NCBI GenBank assembly: GCA_017477255.1
Contig: JAFUXB010000004.1
Location: 1 to 64,000 of the forward strand
Source: Bacilli bacterium
GTDB taxonomy: Bacteria; Bacillota_I; Bacilli_A; RFN20; CAG-826
DNA: 64,000 bases
Reading direction: 5' to 3'
A program made the position numbers and the translations under genes. Below the pieces are notes generated by a model, which did no database searches, was not told the origin of the DNA, and saw only the letters and a list, made by a program, of their open reading frames with translations. This document shows, piece by piece, positions 1 to 9,182 of the stretch; the stretch's first letter is position 1; the number at the start of each line of letters is the position of its first letter.

Positions 1-13
1 CATTTTAAAAAAT

Positions 14-45
14 AACGAGATAATACCAAAATTATCTCGTTTTTA
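14..45. terminator. Bidirectional hairpin terminator
   Basis: An 11-bp perfect inverted repeat (14-24 and 31-41, loop ACCAAA) is followed by T runs on both strands. It can end the minus-strand two-component operon whose last stop is at 180, and a plus-strand gene left of the window. The 135 bases between it and the kinase stop show nothing else that I can identify. Confidence 0.75.
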
Positions 46-179
46 TTATATTTAGAGGCTTTTTTGATGTTTTAGTGATATTGAGAAATGGGTCCGTAAC
101 CAAATCGAAGCATCTATTTACAAGCTGAAAAACTGAATTAATTCCTGCAAAAGTCACAAGATGGTGAGTAACAGGTGTT

Positions 180-1490
180 TTAATTGCTTATTTTAACTGT
201 AAAGCCTTTGCTCAAATCAATGACTACCTCATAGCCTAACTGCTCTGCTTCGATATTAATGCTCTTTAGACCATTACCGAATATTATTTCATTAGGGACG
301 AACCCATCATTTGTAATCTCTAAACCTTTATCACGGATGAGTACATTGATATTTTTAGCATTCCCATGTCTAATTGCATTCGTCGAGCATTCCTTGATGG
401 CTTTAACGAATAAAGAAGAGGTGGACATGTCTTTGGGCAAATCGCCCTCAATGGTTAAGGTAACGCCTATATCTTTAAGAAGATCTTTTAAATAAGATAA
501 ATTGTCTTGCTTCAAATCTTTTGAGATGTTCAAATCTAATAAAAGTTTCTTAATCTCTTTTAAATCAGTGGATTTGTCCATAAGCAAAGTCATATGGAGA
601 ATGGATAGCTTCTGGGCTAATGAGTCATGGATATATCCCTTGACATTCAATAGCTCTTTTTCCTTTTGGATCTTATCAACATTTGATAATTGCTCTTTTA
701 AGTTTTCGTTGAGATTAGACAAAGTTTCTTTATTTGATTCCTCTTGTTTTAATAACAATTCTTCTTTGCTAACATCAAACGCGGTGACTTGGCCTAAGTC
801 GTTGCTAATCATGAATCGATAAGGGACATTATCGATTTCAATGACAAAGTCATGTTCAGAAATCTTTCTTGATGATTTATCTAATAATTGTTTATAGATA
901 ATGTTTATTTTTTCGTAACTATTAATGTCTAGTTCAGATAATAAATTAATCATCGACTTGTTGATATAGATGATTTGGTGGAATGTATTAGCGAATATCA
1001 CCCCTTCATTTAATTCATCTAGAGCGTATTTAATGGCCATGCTTCCAGGATATTCCTTGCTTTCCCTATGGGCCTTAAAGAAAATGAGGATAAGTCTAAT
1101 GATGAGATAACCAGTTGTGGCTCCCACAATATATCCGTAAAAAGGAATGAATTTAAAAAAACTGATATTAATTAATAGATAAACATCGTCAATAAATACC
1201 AGCCAGCTCTTATTCTTCAAATAGACAAATATTGATAAAACGATAGGAACGATATTAATCAGAGTTAAATAGTCACAAGCAACATCATTAAGGCCGTAGA
1301 TCAAAGGCGTTTTAATAATCGCGTTTACTAACGTAACAACGAATAAGCTAATTAAATAAGCGACTATGTACCTATTTCTTTTTGAAATGAAAACATAGGC
1401 AATTGAAAATAGTAAGAACGCCAAAGCAATCATAGTGAAGGCGAATATGGTGATTCTAGTGGAAGCAGGAAGTGACCAAATGCTATTCAT
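180..1490 (-). CDS. NarL-type sensor histidine kinase
   Basis: This membrane sensor kinase would autophosphorylate and pass phosphate to the response regulator of the same operon. Hydrophobic segments fill residues 10-140, and a PAS-like stretch lies around 150-240. After a coiled coil comes a HisKA_3-type motif, YIHDSLAQKL, with the probable phospho-acceptor His288. The ATPase domain has an N box (KECSTNAIRHG, Asn371) and a short G box (GNGLKSI, 405-411). Start: a GGAGG sits just upstream on the minus strand, and the gene overlaps the preceding one by 8 bases, so translation is probably coupled. It is the last gene of a three-gene operon and is followed by a hairpin terminator. The signal sensed is unknown; the neighbouring surface protein at 3887 is a candidate target. 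Family assignment is firm, function is inferred. Confidence 0.85.
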   Translation of the reverse strand: MNSIWSLPASTRITIFAFTMIALAFLLFSIAYVFISKRNRYIVAYLISLFVVTLVNAIIKTPLIYGLNDVACDYLTLINIVPIVLSIFVYLKNKSWLVFIDDVYLLINISFFKFIPFYGYIVGATTGYLIIRLILIFFKAHRESKEYPGSMAIKYALDELNEGVIFANTFHQIIYINKSMINLLSELDINSYEKINIIYKQLLDKSSRKISEHDFVIEIDNVPYRFMISNDLGQVTAFDVSKEELLLKQEESNKETLSNLNENLKEQLSNVDKIQKEKELLNVKGYIHDSLAQKLSILHMTLLMDKSTDLKEIKKLLLDLNISKDLKQDNLSYLKDLLKDIGVTLTIEGDLPKDMSTSSLFVKAIKECSTNAIRHGNAKNINVLIRDKGLEITNDGFVPNEIIFGNGLKSINIEAEQLGYEVVIDLSKGFTVKISN

Positions 1491-3078
1491 GGTTTACCTC
1501 CAAGATATGACAGATACCTTCATCATCGTTTTCGCTTATGGATCCTGATATGTTTTTGAGGTGTATGCCTTCGCCGATTATTCTTACTTTGCAGGAACTA
1601 TTTTCTGAATTAATGAACACAAGTAGCTCAGCATCATTGAAAGAATATGATTTGGCGACCTCGTGAATAAAGTCGTTAATCTTAGATAGGAATTTGATCT
1701 CAAAAGAATCGACTTTATTTAATTTAATCGCGACATCCTCATATCCGGCGCTAAGAATGTCCCTAGCGATGACGTTTAAAAGCAAAGAAGCTTGTTCATA
1801 ATTAAGGCTTGTCTCCTCTTTAGCGCGTAATAAAAGCATACATTTCTGCTTCATATAACCTAGTAGCATTGAGATATAACCGAGTTTATTTTTTGCATCC
1901 TCATTTAAAATATCTGGCAATTCCTCACTTAATTTAAGAATCTCATTTCTAGTGGAGGAGATGTTATTTTCGATTTCGTTTATCAAAGACAATCTATATT
2001 CAAGAGAGGCTTTTTCTTTATTGATTGCGATTAAGGATTTTAGGTTCTTATTCGCTTCATCGATTTGACTGGCTTCTTTCTTGATGTTTTCTTGAAGGAT
2101 GTTAATCGCGTTTAGATTTTCAATAATCGTTGCTTTATATGAACCTATTTCTTTGTTAATCACTTTTATATTTTTCTTTTCCAAATTGAAAGTAGGAGTG
2201 GAATAAATCAATTTTTCTTTCTCATTATAGATTCCCATTCCAATCGAGGCTTTAGAGAAGTTAGAGACGTATTGACCGTTATTTTGGATTAAGCCAATAC
2301 TGAGTAATGCTTCAAGTAGCAATGTTAATAACAAAGTTATGCATGTTGCGAAGTCCCTTAAAAATGGGATTCCTGAAAATACACCTGCGGTAAATAAAGC
2401 GATATAGATAATGATAAGTAAGAAAGAAATAGATACGTTTATAATCTGAGGGATGGATAATTGCTTCCTGCTTCCAATAGCGAAAGTGATAAAAGCTCCT
2501 AAAGAAACTAAACTAACAAACCCTAATGCCACATAGTGAAGCGGGCCATAGCTAGAGGTGATGATTTCAATATTAGGGTTTTCCCCATGTGAGAATTGAT
2601 AGTCTTTATAAACCAAATAGTGGAGCTGATTGGTTAAAACCAAAACGATGAGAAAATAGGCGAGAATGAACAATATCATATATATCGTTCTCTTCTTTTT
2701 AAATTCTGGATAGAAAGTATCCAAAGTCATCATAAAGAAGATGATAGGGATGACGGTCATCGGAACATAATAGAAGTAGTCGGCATAAATGCTTACGTAG
2801 TGGATGTTAGGTAACCATTTGATGAATCTTAAAATTATCCAAAAAAAGAATAATAAAACTAAAACGACGATATATATCCTTTGCTTTTTGAACTGGACTC
2901 GATAAATCATACTTATTCCCCAGAATAGGAGAATAAATGAAAGGATGATGGTGATTAGATATTCATAATCCCCACCTAAGATATATCCAGTAGGGAAAAT
3001 AATAGACAAAACGAAAATAGCGATAAATGCGGTTAATAAAATACTGATGAGCGTTATCTCTATTTTCCTAAGTTTCAT
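1483..3078 (-). CDS. Eight-TM protein with degenerate kinase-like C-terminus
   Basis: The N-terminal half (residues 1-270) has about eight hydrophobic helices, resembling the 7TM sensor regions of some histidine kinases. A long coiled coil follows (about 310-400). The C-terminal ~110 residues have the rhythm of a kinase dimerisation and ATPase fold, with an N-box-like helix near KINDFIHEVAKSY. However, I see no His-Asp phospho-acceptor motif and no G-rich ATP lid. It lies between the response regulator (2-base gap) and a genuine kinase (8-base overlap), so it probably works with that kinase as an inactive partner or signal receptor. That role is inference. I do not recognise a named family; length 531 residues. 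There is no strong ribosome-binding site, consistent with coupling to the upstream gene. Confidence 0.6.
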   Translation of the reverse strand: MKLRKIEITLISILLTAFIAIFVLSIIFPTGYILGGDYEYLITIILSFILLFWGISMIYRVQFKKQRIYIVVLVLLFFFWIILRFIKWLPNIHYVSIYADYFYYVPMTVIPIIFFMMTLDTFYPEFKKKRTIYMILFILAYFLIVLVLTNQLHYLVYKDYQFSHGENPNIEIITSSYGPLHYVALGFVSLVSLGAFITFAIGSRKQLSIPQIINVSISFLLIIIYIALFTAGVFSGIPFLRDFATCITLLLTLLLEALLSIGLIQNNGQYVSNFSKASIGMGIYNEKEKLIYSTPTFNLEKKNIKVINKEIGSYKATIIENLNAINILQENIKKEASQIDEANKNLKSLIAINKEKASLEYRLSLINEIENNISSTRNEILKLSEELPDILNEDAKNKLGYISMLLGYMKQKCMLLLRAKEETSLNYEQASLLLNVIARDILSAGYEDVAIKLNKVDSFEIKFLSKINDFIHEVAKSYSFNDAELLVFINSENSSCKVRIIGEGIHLKNISGSISENDDEGICHILEVNHE

Positions 3079-3080
3079 AT

Positions 3081-3701
3081 TTATTCTGGAAGGATTAATC
3101 CTTCTTTAATTACATAAATGGCTAGTTTTACAAGAGTTCTAAATCCTGTTTTTTCCAATATTGAGCTGATATGATTCTTGACCGATGAGATAGAAGCAGA
3201 CAATTCTTTAGCGATTTCGGTTCTATCATTACCAGCGCAGTAAAGTCTTAAAACCTTCATCTCAGTAGGGGTGAGGCTTCTTAATAATTCGGCATTGGCC
3301 CTTTCTTGGTTTGGGTAGATGATGTATCCGCTTGAAGTGTTTCTAATTAAATTAACTAACTCCTTAGTGGATGCGTTTTTGTAAATAAAGGAGTTCGCTC
3401 CGGCCTTTTTAGCTTTGTCGATGAAGGAAATATCAGGGAAGGAAGTGATAGCTACTACCTTGACGCTAGGGAATTCCTTCTTGATAGCAGGGATATAATC
3501 AAGTGCATTATGGTTGTTCTTGGTAATTATGTCGGTAAGGACAATATCAACATCTTTCTCTTTTAAAGTGGGAATGATATCTTCAGCATCAAAAATAGAA
3601 CTTACGACCTCCAGATCCTTTTCTTTGCTTAATGTTGAAGTGAGACCATCATTAAGAAGCTCGACGTCTTCACATAATAAAATCCTTATTATCTTTTCCA
3701 T
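3081..3701 (-). CDS. NarL/FixJ-family response regulator
   Basis: The receiver domain occupies residues 1-125, with acidic pocket Glu11/Asp12, phospho-acceptor Asp57 in VDIVLTDII, a Ser/Thr in AITSFPD, and the conserved Lys in FIYKNAS. A LuxR-type DNA-binding helix-turn-helix spans about 140-200 (LTPTEMKVLRLYCAG). It is the first gene of the minus-strand operon and would be phosphorylated by the kinase at 180-1490. The start is supported by an AGAGGA ribosome-binding site. The inverted repeat at 3814-3834, between this gene and the divergent surface-protein gene, is a plausible binding site. Family certain; target inferred. Confidence 0.92.
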   Translation of the reverse strand: MEKIIRILLCEDVELLNDGLTSTLSKEKDLEVVSSIFDAEDIIPTLKEKDVDIVLTDIITKNNHNALDYIPAIKKEFPSVKVVAITSFPDISFIDKAKKAGANSFIYKNASTKELVNLIRNTSSGYIIYPNQERANAELLRSLTPTEMKVLRLYCAGNDRTEIAKELSASISSVKNHISSILEKTGFRTLVKLAIYVIKEGLILPE

Positions 3702-3813
3702 AGGAAGTTCCTCTTTCTTAAAAACATTTTACCTGATGTTCATTTATAAATATATAGGACTTTTGGCTAATTTTTGTTGTCCTTTAGTCTAAAAATAATT
3801 GTCCCCATGGCTA

Positions 3814-3834
3814 TTAGTTTATTTTGTAAACTAA
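3814..3834. promoter_or_regulatory. Inverted repeat in divergent promoter region
   Basis: TTAGTTTA and TAAACTAA form a perfect 8-bp inverted repeat around a 5-base centre. It lies between the divergent response regulator and surface-protein genes. No T run follows, so it does not look like a terminator. An operator for the adjacent regulator is the simplest reading, but this is inference. Confidence 0.45.
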
Positions 3835-3886
3835 ATATAGAAATATATTGGGGGACTCGTAAGTAGCTCCTATGGGAGGAAAATAT

Positions 3887-6800
3887 ATGATGATACTCAC
3901 TAAATTACTTTTTGCTAGTATTCTTGCTATGTCAGTTGCTCCTAGAGAGGTTTTGTCGTTAAGTAAAAACACTTATGCTGCATTTGCCGATAGTGGAAGT
4001 GGTACAGAAGAAGATCCTTATATCGTATCGACATTTAAAGGCTTACGTGAGGCTTTAAAAAATGATAACGCCTATATTGTTGTCAATGAATTTGAAACTG
4101 ATAATTTAGATGAATGTGGTTATTACACACCCACACAAGAAGATTTAAATGTACAAGATGCGGTACGTTATTTTGATTTTTATTCAGGATATAAGATTAA
4201 TTTAACAATTAACTGCGATATCAAAATTAAACAATCTAGTTATCATCCAGAAGCAAGCACTTTATTTGGAGGTGGTGGAATACATCCAACTACTGGTAAA
4301 AAAACGAATGTTACTTTAAATGGTAATGGAACGCTTTCCTATAAAATAGCAACAAAAAATCAAGGTATAGTAAAAGCAATTATCAAAGCCAATGATACCA
4401 ATTTAACAATTAATGACAATTTAACTTTTCTTCCTGACGCTAGTAACACTCGTTATAGTGGCATAGGCGCATTAGGAATATCAGGCGATAGTGATGTTGT
4501 TATTAATGGCGGAACATTCTATTGCAGTAACTACGATATGTATTTCCCATGCTACTCCTTCCAGACTTCTTTATATGGTGGAGAAGCCAGCGTCATCATT
4601 AATGGTGGTAAATTTTTGCTTGATGAATGTAATACTTCCAATAGACCAGCGTATGGTTTATATATGATTGCTGAAAATGCTTCACAAAGTGAAAATGTAA
4701 AAATTTATGGTGGTGAATTTGAAGGATTGGCTTGCCGTAGCAATATCTTTGATATTAATTCAGTATTAGCCCAAGGCCATGAATTTGTTTTAGATGACGA
4801 TAGTATCGTCGAAGATGGCGTATTCGCCACTAAAGCGCATGTGATTGCTAAACCTGTAGTTAGTTATGATTATACAGTGACATTTGATCCTAATGGTGGA
4901 ATAGGAACAATGGAACCAGTTCCTGTTCATACTAAATTCTATACATTACCAGAATGTGACTACACTAATGGTGATGATTCCTTATTATTTAGAGGATGGA
5001 AATTATCCGCTGATAGCGAAGAATTATACGCTCCAGGAGAAAGCATTGAATTAGGAGTGGATACCACTTTCTATGCTTCATGGTCCGAAAAAGATATTTA
5101 CGAAGTTAAATATGATGATGGAAAAGGTAATTTCTTAGTATTTAATTCATTAGAAGGTACTTCGTTTAATGTGAGAACATTTGAAAGTACAGGATTTAAA
5201 ACTCCTGTCGGTAAATACTTTGCTCATTGGCATGAAAAATGGACTAAGAAAAATGTTTTACCAAACGAATCTTATACCATTCCCGATGATAATACATATT
5301 TCATTGCCGAATACGAATCAACTGGACAAACAGTTTATACACTTGATTTTGATAATTCAGGTGGAACTGGTGAAATGGAATCAGTCGATGTTATCGCAGG
5401 TACTTTTTATACCTTACCTGCGAACACTAAATTCTCAAAAGGTGGTGCGCCATTTATAGGATGGAATGTCGGCTCTTATGGATTAATGAATCCATATGAT
5501 AGCGTTTTCGTCCGTGGAAATATGGCAATATCCGCTGTTTGGGGAGAACCAGTCGGCATTGATGTTAAACCTATTAGACCCTATACCATTGATAAAATAA
5601 ATATATCTTTCGATAAATTAGAAGCCTATGTCTTATATGAAGATGGAACAAAAGACCTCATCGATCCAAAAAATGATTTAGATTTCTATGTTTTAAATGC
5701 ACAACAAGAATATGAATTAATTCCATATTTACCTTCCTATTATCCTGGCGATAATATCACCGCTCATATTAAAGCTGTATATAAAAATGATATCAGTTTA
5801 GAAAGTGAATTCGATATGCATTATGGTAATTATTGCTTCCTTTCGTTTGATCCAAATCTCGAAGATAAAGATACTTTTGTTGAATACTATATATCTGGAG
5901 AAACAACTTATCTACCAGAATTCCCTTATGAATTACCAGATGGATTAGAATTTACTGGTTGGGTAGATGTTATTGGTGCCATTCACCCCGCAAAAGAAGA
6001 AGTGACTGTTGATACTTCCGCCTATTATCAAGCAAGAATCTCTGGTAGCGATTATACTATTACCTTTGATCACGGATTAGGTAGTGGCAAAATGGATGAT
6101 AAAATTGCGCGCTATAATGGTAACTTCTATTTACCAAAACCAACCTTTAGTGCACCTAGTGGATACGAATTTGACCATTGGGAAATCGAAGGCGAAATAT
6201 ATCAAGCAAGCGTGAAATATCAATACACTTGGACAAAGGATATTACCGCGACAGCTATTTATAGAGAAAAAGAAGCCGCTATTTGCGTGATTAGTTATGA
6301 CGCAAATGGTGGAAGTAAAGAAGTTTTACCAATCGCTGTCAGTGAAGGTTCAAAATATAAACTTCCAAATGGCGATATCTTTGAGGCGCCAGATGGTTAT
6401 AAATTCAATTATTGGGAAGTGACTATTGGTAATGGTTCGCCAATAAAATTATATCCAAATCAATCTTTCAATGTATCCAGTGATACAAAAATCAAGGCGA
6501 TTTGGAAAGAAATTACTAAATGTACCATTACATTTATTTGTAGTGGTGGCGCTACTGGTACAATGGAACCAGTTAATAAAGATTATGGTAGTGAATATAC
6601 ATTACCTACTCCAACATTTACTCCTGATAGTGGAAAAGAATTTAAACATTGGGAAATTAATGGTGTGGAAGTTTTAACAAGTTCCATTACCATTACCGGT
6701 GATGTTGTATTAAATGCTGTTTATGGTGATATTTCTACCTCTCCAGTATTAAAATCCATTACCTTATCAGGAACTTATAAAACGACATTCACCGTCGGTG

Positions 6801-7174
6801 ATTCCTTTACAAGTGAAGGATTAGTGGTCACCGCTCATTATGATGGTAAAGAAGATGCTATAGTTAATACCTTCACCGTCGATTCATCAAAAGTCGATAT
6901 GAGTAAAGCGGGTGAATATACCGTTACAGTTTCTTATACCGAAGATACAATCACTAAAACCGCAACCTATAAAGTGAAGGTCAACGACAAAGACACACCA
7001 GTGAATCCTGATACTCCAACTAAATCAGGTAAAGGTGGATTGCCAGCTGGCGCAGTAGTGGGTATCGTTATTGGCTCCGCTTTAGTCGTAGGTGTTGGAG
7101 GATTCGCTCTAGTTTGGTTTGTTATCAAAAAGAAAACATGGGCAGATTTCTTAGCCTTATTCAAAAAGAAATAA
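3887..7174 (+). CDS. Secreted InlB-type repeat protein, membrane anchored
   Basis: A long cell-surface protein. After an N-terminal signal segment, residues ~35-320 look like a right-handed beta-helix with repeated turns such as NVTLNGNG, NLTINDN and DVVINGG. About seven Listeria-Bacteroides (InlB B) repeats follow, each with a TFDPNGG-like opening and a closing FxGW or FxHW. Then comes one bacterial Ig-like domain of the LKSITLSGTY...FTVGD type. The C-terminus is one membrane helix and a Lys-rich tail, with no LPXTG. Start: a GGGAGGA at 3874-3880 lies correctly for the ATG at 3887, whereas the ATG at 3872 precedes it, so 3887 is preferred. Such proteins usually adhere to host or polymer; the ligand is unknown. 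It stands alone, divergent from the two-component operon. Confidence 0.8.
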   Translation: MMILTKLLFASILAMSVAPREVLSLSKNTYAAFADSGSGTEEDPYIVSTFKGLREALKNDNAYIVVNEFETDNLDECGYYTPTQEDLNVQDAVRYFDFYSGYKINLTINCDIKIKQSSYHPEASTLFGGGGIHPTTGKKTNVTLNGNGTLSYKIATKNQGIVKAIIKANDTNLTINDNLTFLPDASNTRYSGIGALGISGDSDVVINGGTFYCSNYDMYFPCYSFQTSLYGGEASVIINGGKFLLDECNTSNRPAYGLYMIAENASQSENVKIYGGEFEGLACRSNIFDINSVLAQGHEFVLDDDSIVEDGVFATKAHVIAKPVVSYDYTVTFDPNGGIGTMEPVPVHTKFYTLPECDYTNGDDSLLFRGWKLSADSEELYAPGESIELGVDTTFYASWSEKDIYEVKYDDGKGNFLVFNSLEGTSFNVRTFESTGFKTPVGKYFAHWHEKWTKKNVLPNESYTIPDDNTYFIAEYESTGQTVYTLDFDNSGGTGEMESVDVIAGTFYTLPANTKFSKGGAPFIGWNVGSYGLMNPYDSVFVRGNMAISAVWGEPVGIDVKPIRPYTIDKINISFDKLEAYVLYEDGTKDLIDPKNDLDFYVLNAQQEYELIPYLPSYYPGDNITAHIKAVYKNDISLESEFDMHYGNYCFLSFDPNLEDKDTFVEYYISGETTYLPEFPYELPDGLEFTGWVDVIGAIHPAKEEVTVDTSAYYQARISGSDYTITFDHGLGSGKMDDKIARYNGNFYLPKPTFSAPSGYEFDHWEIEGEIYQASVKYQYTWTKDITATAIYREKEAAICVISYDANGGSKEVLPIAVSEGSKYKLPNGDIFEAPDGYKFNYWEVTIGNGSPIKLYPNQSFNVSSDTKIKAIWKEITKCTITFICSGGATGTMEPVNKDYGSEYTLPTPTFTPDSGKEFKHWEINGVEVLTSSITITGDVVLNAVYGDISTSPVLKSITLSGTYKTTFTVGDSFTSEGLVVTAHYDGKEDAIVNTFTVDSSKVDMSKAGEYTVTVSYTEDTITKTATYKVKVNDKDTPVNPDTPTKSGKGGLPAGAVVGIVIGSALVVGVGGFALVWFVIKKKTWADFLALFKKK

Positions 7175-7252
7175 TAAATAATTTTGTATGACCGAGGTCG
7201 GGCCATTTCATCTTGAAAAGTTTAAAGAGAATGTAATTTAGTTAAAATTTGT

Positions 7253-7280
7253 TTGCAATCTCCGCTAAATCCAATATAAT
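7253..7280 (+). promoter_or_regulatory. Promoter of the AbiE-SirTM operon
   Basis: TTGCAA (7253-7258) and TATAAT (7275-7280) are 16 bases apart and end 19 bases before the chosen start codon. The promoter overlaps a possible upstream in-frame start at 7249, which argues that the protein begins at 7300. Confidence 0.65.
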
Positions 7281-7299
7281 TGTATTTGGAGGTGCAAAT

Positions 7300-7902
7300 A
7301 TGATAATTACCACTTCAATGTTAAGAAGGAAGTACAGCGATTATAGCAATCCACTAGATAAAATCAAAAGAGATACAGATAGCGGTGTTCTTATCCGACT
7401 TACGAGGGGTATATATGAAACAGATGGTGGAGTAAATCCCTGTCTTTTGGCATCTTCGATCCTATCCCCCTCTTATCTTAGCTTTGATTGGGCATTGTCT
7501 TATTATGGATTGATACCTGAAAAGTCAGTGGCTGTGACATCCGCAACTTTAAACGTCAGAAAGAACAAGACATTTGTGAATAAGTTTGGCAGATATGAAT
7601 ACAGTGATATTCCTGCTTCCGCGTTCTCAGAAGGTTTGACTTATCTGGAAAGCGGGGAATATATCGTCAAGATTGCCACCAAGGAAAAAGCCATCTGTGA
7701 TTCTTTGTCTAAGTGGCGAGTAGTGAGAAACATCAAAGATCTGAAAGAACTGTTGTTTGTTGACAAAAGAATTGATGAAGATGAATTCTCTACTTGTGAT
7801 TTTAAATCAATGATGAGATTGGCAGTTCTATATAGGAAAACCAATTTGGATATGTTGATTAAATTGATCAGAAAGGAATATGACCATGAACAGTGTGATT
7901 GA
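7300..7902 (+). CDS. abiEi: AbiEi-type antitoxin
   Basis: This is the antitoxin of a type IV AbiE toxin-antitoxin pair. Such antitoxins neutralise the toxin without direct binding and repress their own promoter. The N-terminal 45 residues form the winged-helix part (GVLIRLTRGIYETD is typical), and the rest matches the AbiEi core (SYYGLIPE, then ATKEKAICDSL). Start: GGAGGT at 7288-7293 precedes ATG 7300, and an earlier in-frame start at 7249 would lie in the promoter. The gene overlaps the toxin gene by 17 bases. Base use is richer in G and C than in the downstream oxidase and macrodomain genes, which suggests transfer of the pair as a unit. Confidence 0.85.
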   Translation: MIITTSMLRRKYSDYSNPLDKIKRDTDSGVLIRLTRGIYETDGGVNPCLLASSILSPSYLSFDWALSYYGLIPEKSVAVTSATLNVRKNKTFVNKFGRYEYSDIPASAFSEGLTYLESGEYIVKIATKEKAICDSLSKWRVVRNIKDLKELLFVDKRIDEDEFSTCDFKSMMRLAVLYRKTNLDMLIKLIRKEYDHEQCD

Positions 7903-8779
7903 AACAATGCTGGATAGATATAGACCGCAAAACAACGAGGAAAGAGAAAACGCCATCAAAGAAATCATGCAAGAAATAGCTTTGGCTGGTCTGGCTCGCG
8001 GTGGTTTCTTCGACAAGGCGGCTTTTTATGGTGGAACATGCTTACGCATTTTTTATGGTTTGAATCGTTTCAGCGAAGATCTTGATTTCGCTTTACTGGA
8101 AAAAGATCCAAGCTTTCAATTGGAGGCTTATTTTCCTGCATTGGAAAAAGAATTCCAATCCTATGGGATAGGCATAAGCATCGAATCAAAAAACAAAGAC
8201 GAAAAAAAAGCCGTGCAAAGTGCTTTTCTCAAAGGAAACACGCTGATGCTCATGATGTCCTTTTTCCCAAAAAGCGAAGATGCAAGAAGAATAGTGTCCA
8301 ATCAAAAGATAAAGATCAAGTTTGAATTAGATACTGATAACCCAAGGGATGGTATCACTGAATTCAGATACCAAATGCTACCTGCTCCGTATGAAGTGCT
8401 TATATTTGATGAAGCCACTTTGTTTGCTGGCAAGATACATGCAATTTTATGCAGAAATTATAAAAACCATGTGAAGGGAAGAGATTATTATGATTATCTT
8501 TTCTATATTGGAAAAAGAAGCAAAATTAATCTCAAATATCTTGAAAACAAACTGAAGAATACTGGTGGAATCATTGATGACGATGAAATCCTGACATTGG
8601 ATAAAGTAAAAGAATTGCTGAAAGCCAAATTTGAATCTGTTGATTATGAAGAGGCTAAAACAGATGTCTCTAACTTCATCGACAACAAGGAAAGTCTAAT
8701 TTTTTGGAAAAAAGAACTGTTTGTTTCAACACTCAGTGAACTATCTGCCAGTGAATTAAATACGGAGGATAAACTATGA
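7886..8779 (+). CDS. abiEii: AbiEii-type nucleotidyltransferase toxin
   Basis: The toxin of the AbiE pair, a DNA-polymerase-beta-type nucleotidyltransferase. The characteristic motifs are present: GGTCLR near residue 48, SEDLDF about 15 residues later, and a C-terminal KIHAILCR...KGRDYYD block. Known AbiEii-family toxins transfer nucleotides, to tRNA in some members, and cause reversible growth arrest, often serving in phage defence. The ATG at 7880 is too close to the AAGGA ribosome-binding site, and the ATG at 7886 fits better. The stop overlaps the start of the next gene as ATGA, so the toxin pair is in one transcript with the three following genes, an unusual partnership. Confidence 0.85.
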   Translation: MNSVIETMLDRYRPQNNEERENAIKEIMQEIALAGLARGGFFDKAAFYGGTCLRIFYGLNRFSEDLDFALLEKDPSFQLEAYFPALEKEFQSYGIGISIESKNKDEKKAVQSAFLKGNTLMLMMSFFPKSEDARRIVSNQKIKIKFELDTDNPRDGITEFRYQMLPAPYEVLIFDEATLFAGKIHAILCRNYKNHVKGRDYYDYLFYIGKRSKINLKYLENKLKNTGGIIDDDEILTLDKVKELLKAKFESVDYEEAKTDVSNFIDNKESLIFWKKELFVSTLSELSASELNTEDKL

Positions 8780-9174
8780 ATAAAGTAGTAGAAGAATTAA
8801 AGAAAGTAAAAATATTTTATATTGCAACTGTTGAAGGTGATCAACCAAGAGTTAGACCATTTTCAAGTGTTGCTGAATTTGAAGGGCATGCCTATTTATG
8901 CACTGGCAAACATAAAGAGATTTATGAACAGATTTCTAAAAATCCAAAAGTCGAGTTATCTGGTATGTATGATGGTGGAACATGGCTTAGAGTATCTGCT
9001 ACTTTAGTAGAAGATGATAGGGTTGAAGCTCAAGAAGCAATATTAAATGATCCAACAGGACCTTCTCAATTATATAAACCAAATGATGGAAGATTTGTAG
9101 TTTATAAATTAACTAATGTAAAAGCATTAAAATATAATTTTTATGCAGCCCCTGAAGAAATCAAAGAGAATTAG
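8776..9174 (+). CDS. Pyridoxamine 5'-phosphate oxidase-like FMN protein
   Basis: A 132-residue split-barrel protein of the pyridoxamine-phosphate-oxidase-like family (motifs QPRVRPFSSV near residue 23 and TGKHKEIYEQISKNP near 49). These bind FMN or F420 and act as small oxidoreductases; the substrate cannot be read from the sequence. It is too short to be the true PdxH biosynthetic enzyme. GGAGG at 8764-8768 supports the start, which overlaps the toxin stop by four bases. The macrodomain gene begins 8 bases after its stop. Its place beside macrodomain and sirtuin genes suggests a redox role linked to ADP-ribosylation signalling, as proposed for the related operons of pathogens. That link is inference. 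Confidence 0.8.
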   Translation: MNKVVEELKKVKIFYIATVEGDQPRVRPFSSVAEFEGHAYLCTGKHKEIYEQISKNPKVELSGMYDGGTWLRVSATLVEDDRVEAQEAILNDPTGPSQLYKPNDGRFVVYKLTNVKALKYNFYAAPEEIKEN

Positions 9175-9182
9175 GTGATATT

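Noticed and set aside
7186-7205. Terminator for the InlB-type gene at ACCGAGGTCGG
   Set aside because: The dyad has only a 2-base loop and no T run; I see no convincing terminator for this gene.
6967-7206. Minus-strand frames inside the repeat protein and the other long genes
   Set aside because: They have low-complexity translations, no ribosome-binding sites and no similarity to known families; they are shadows of the plus-strand genes.
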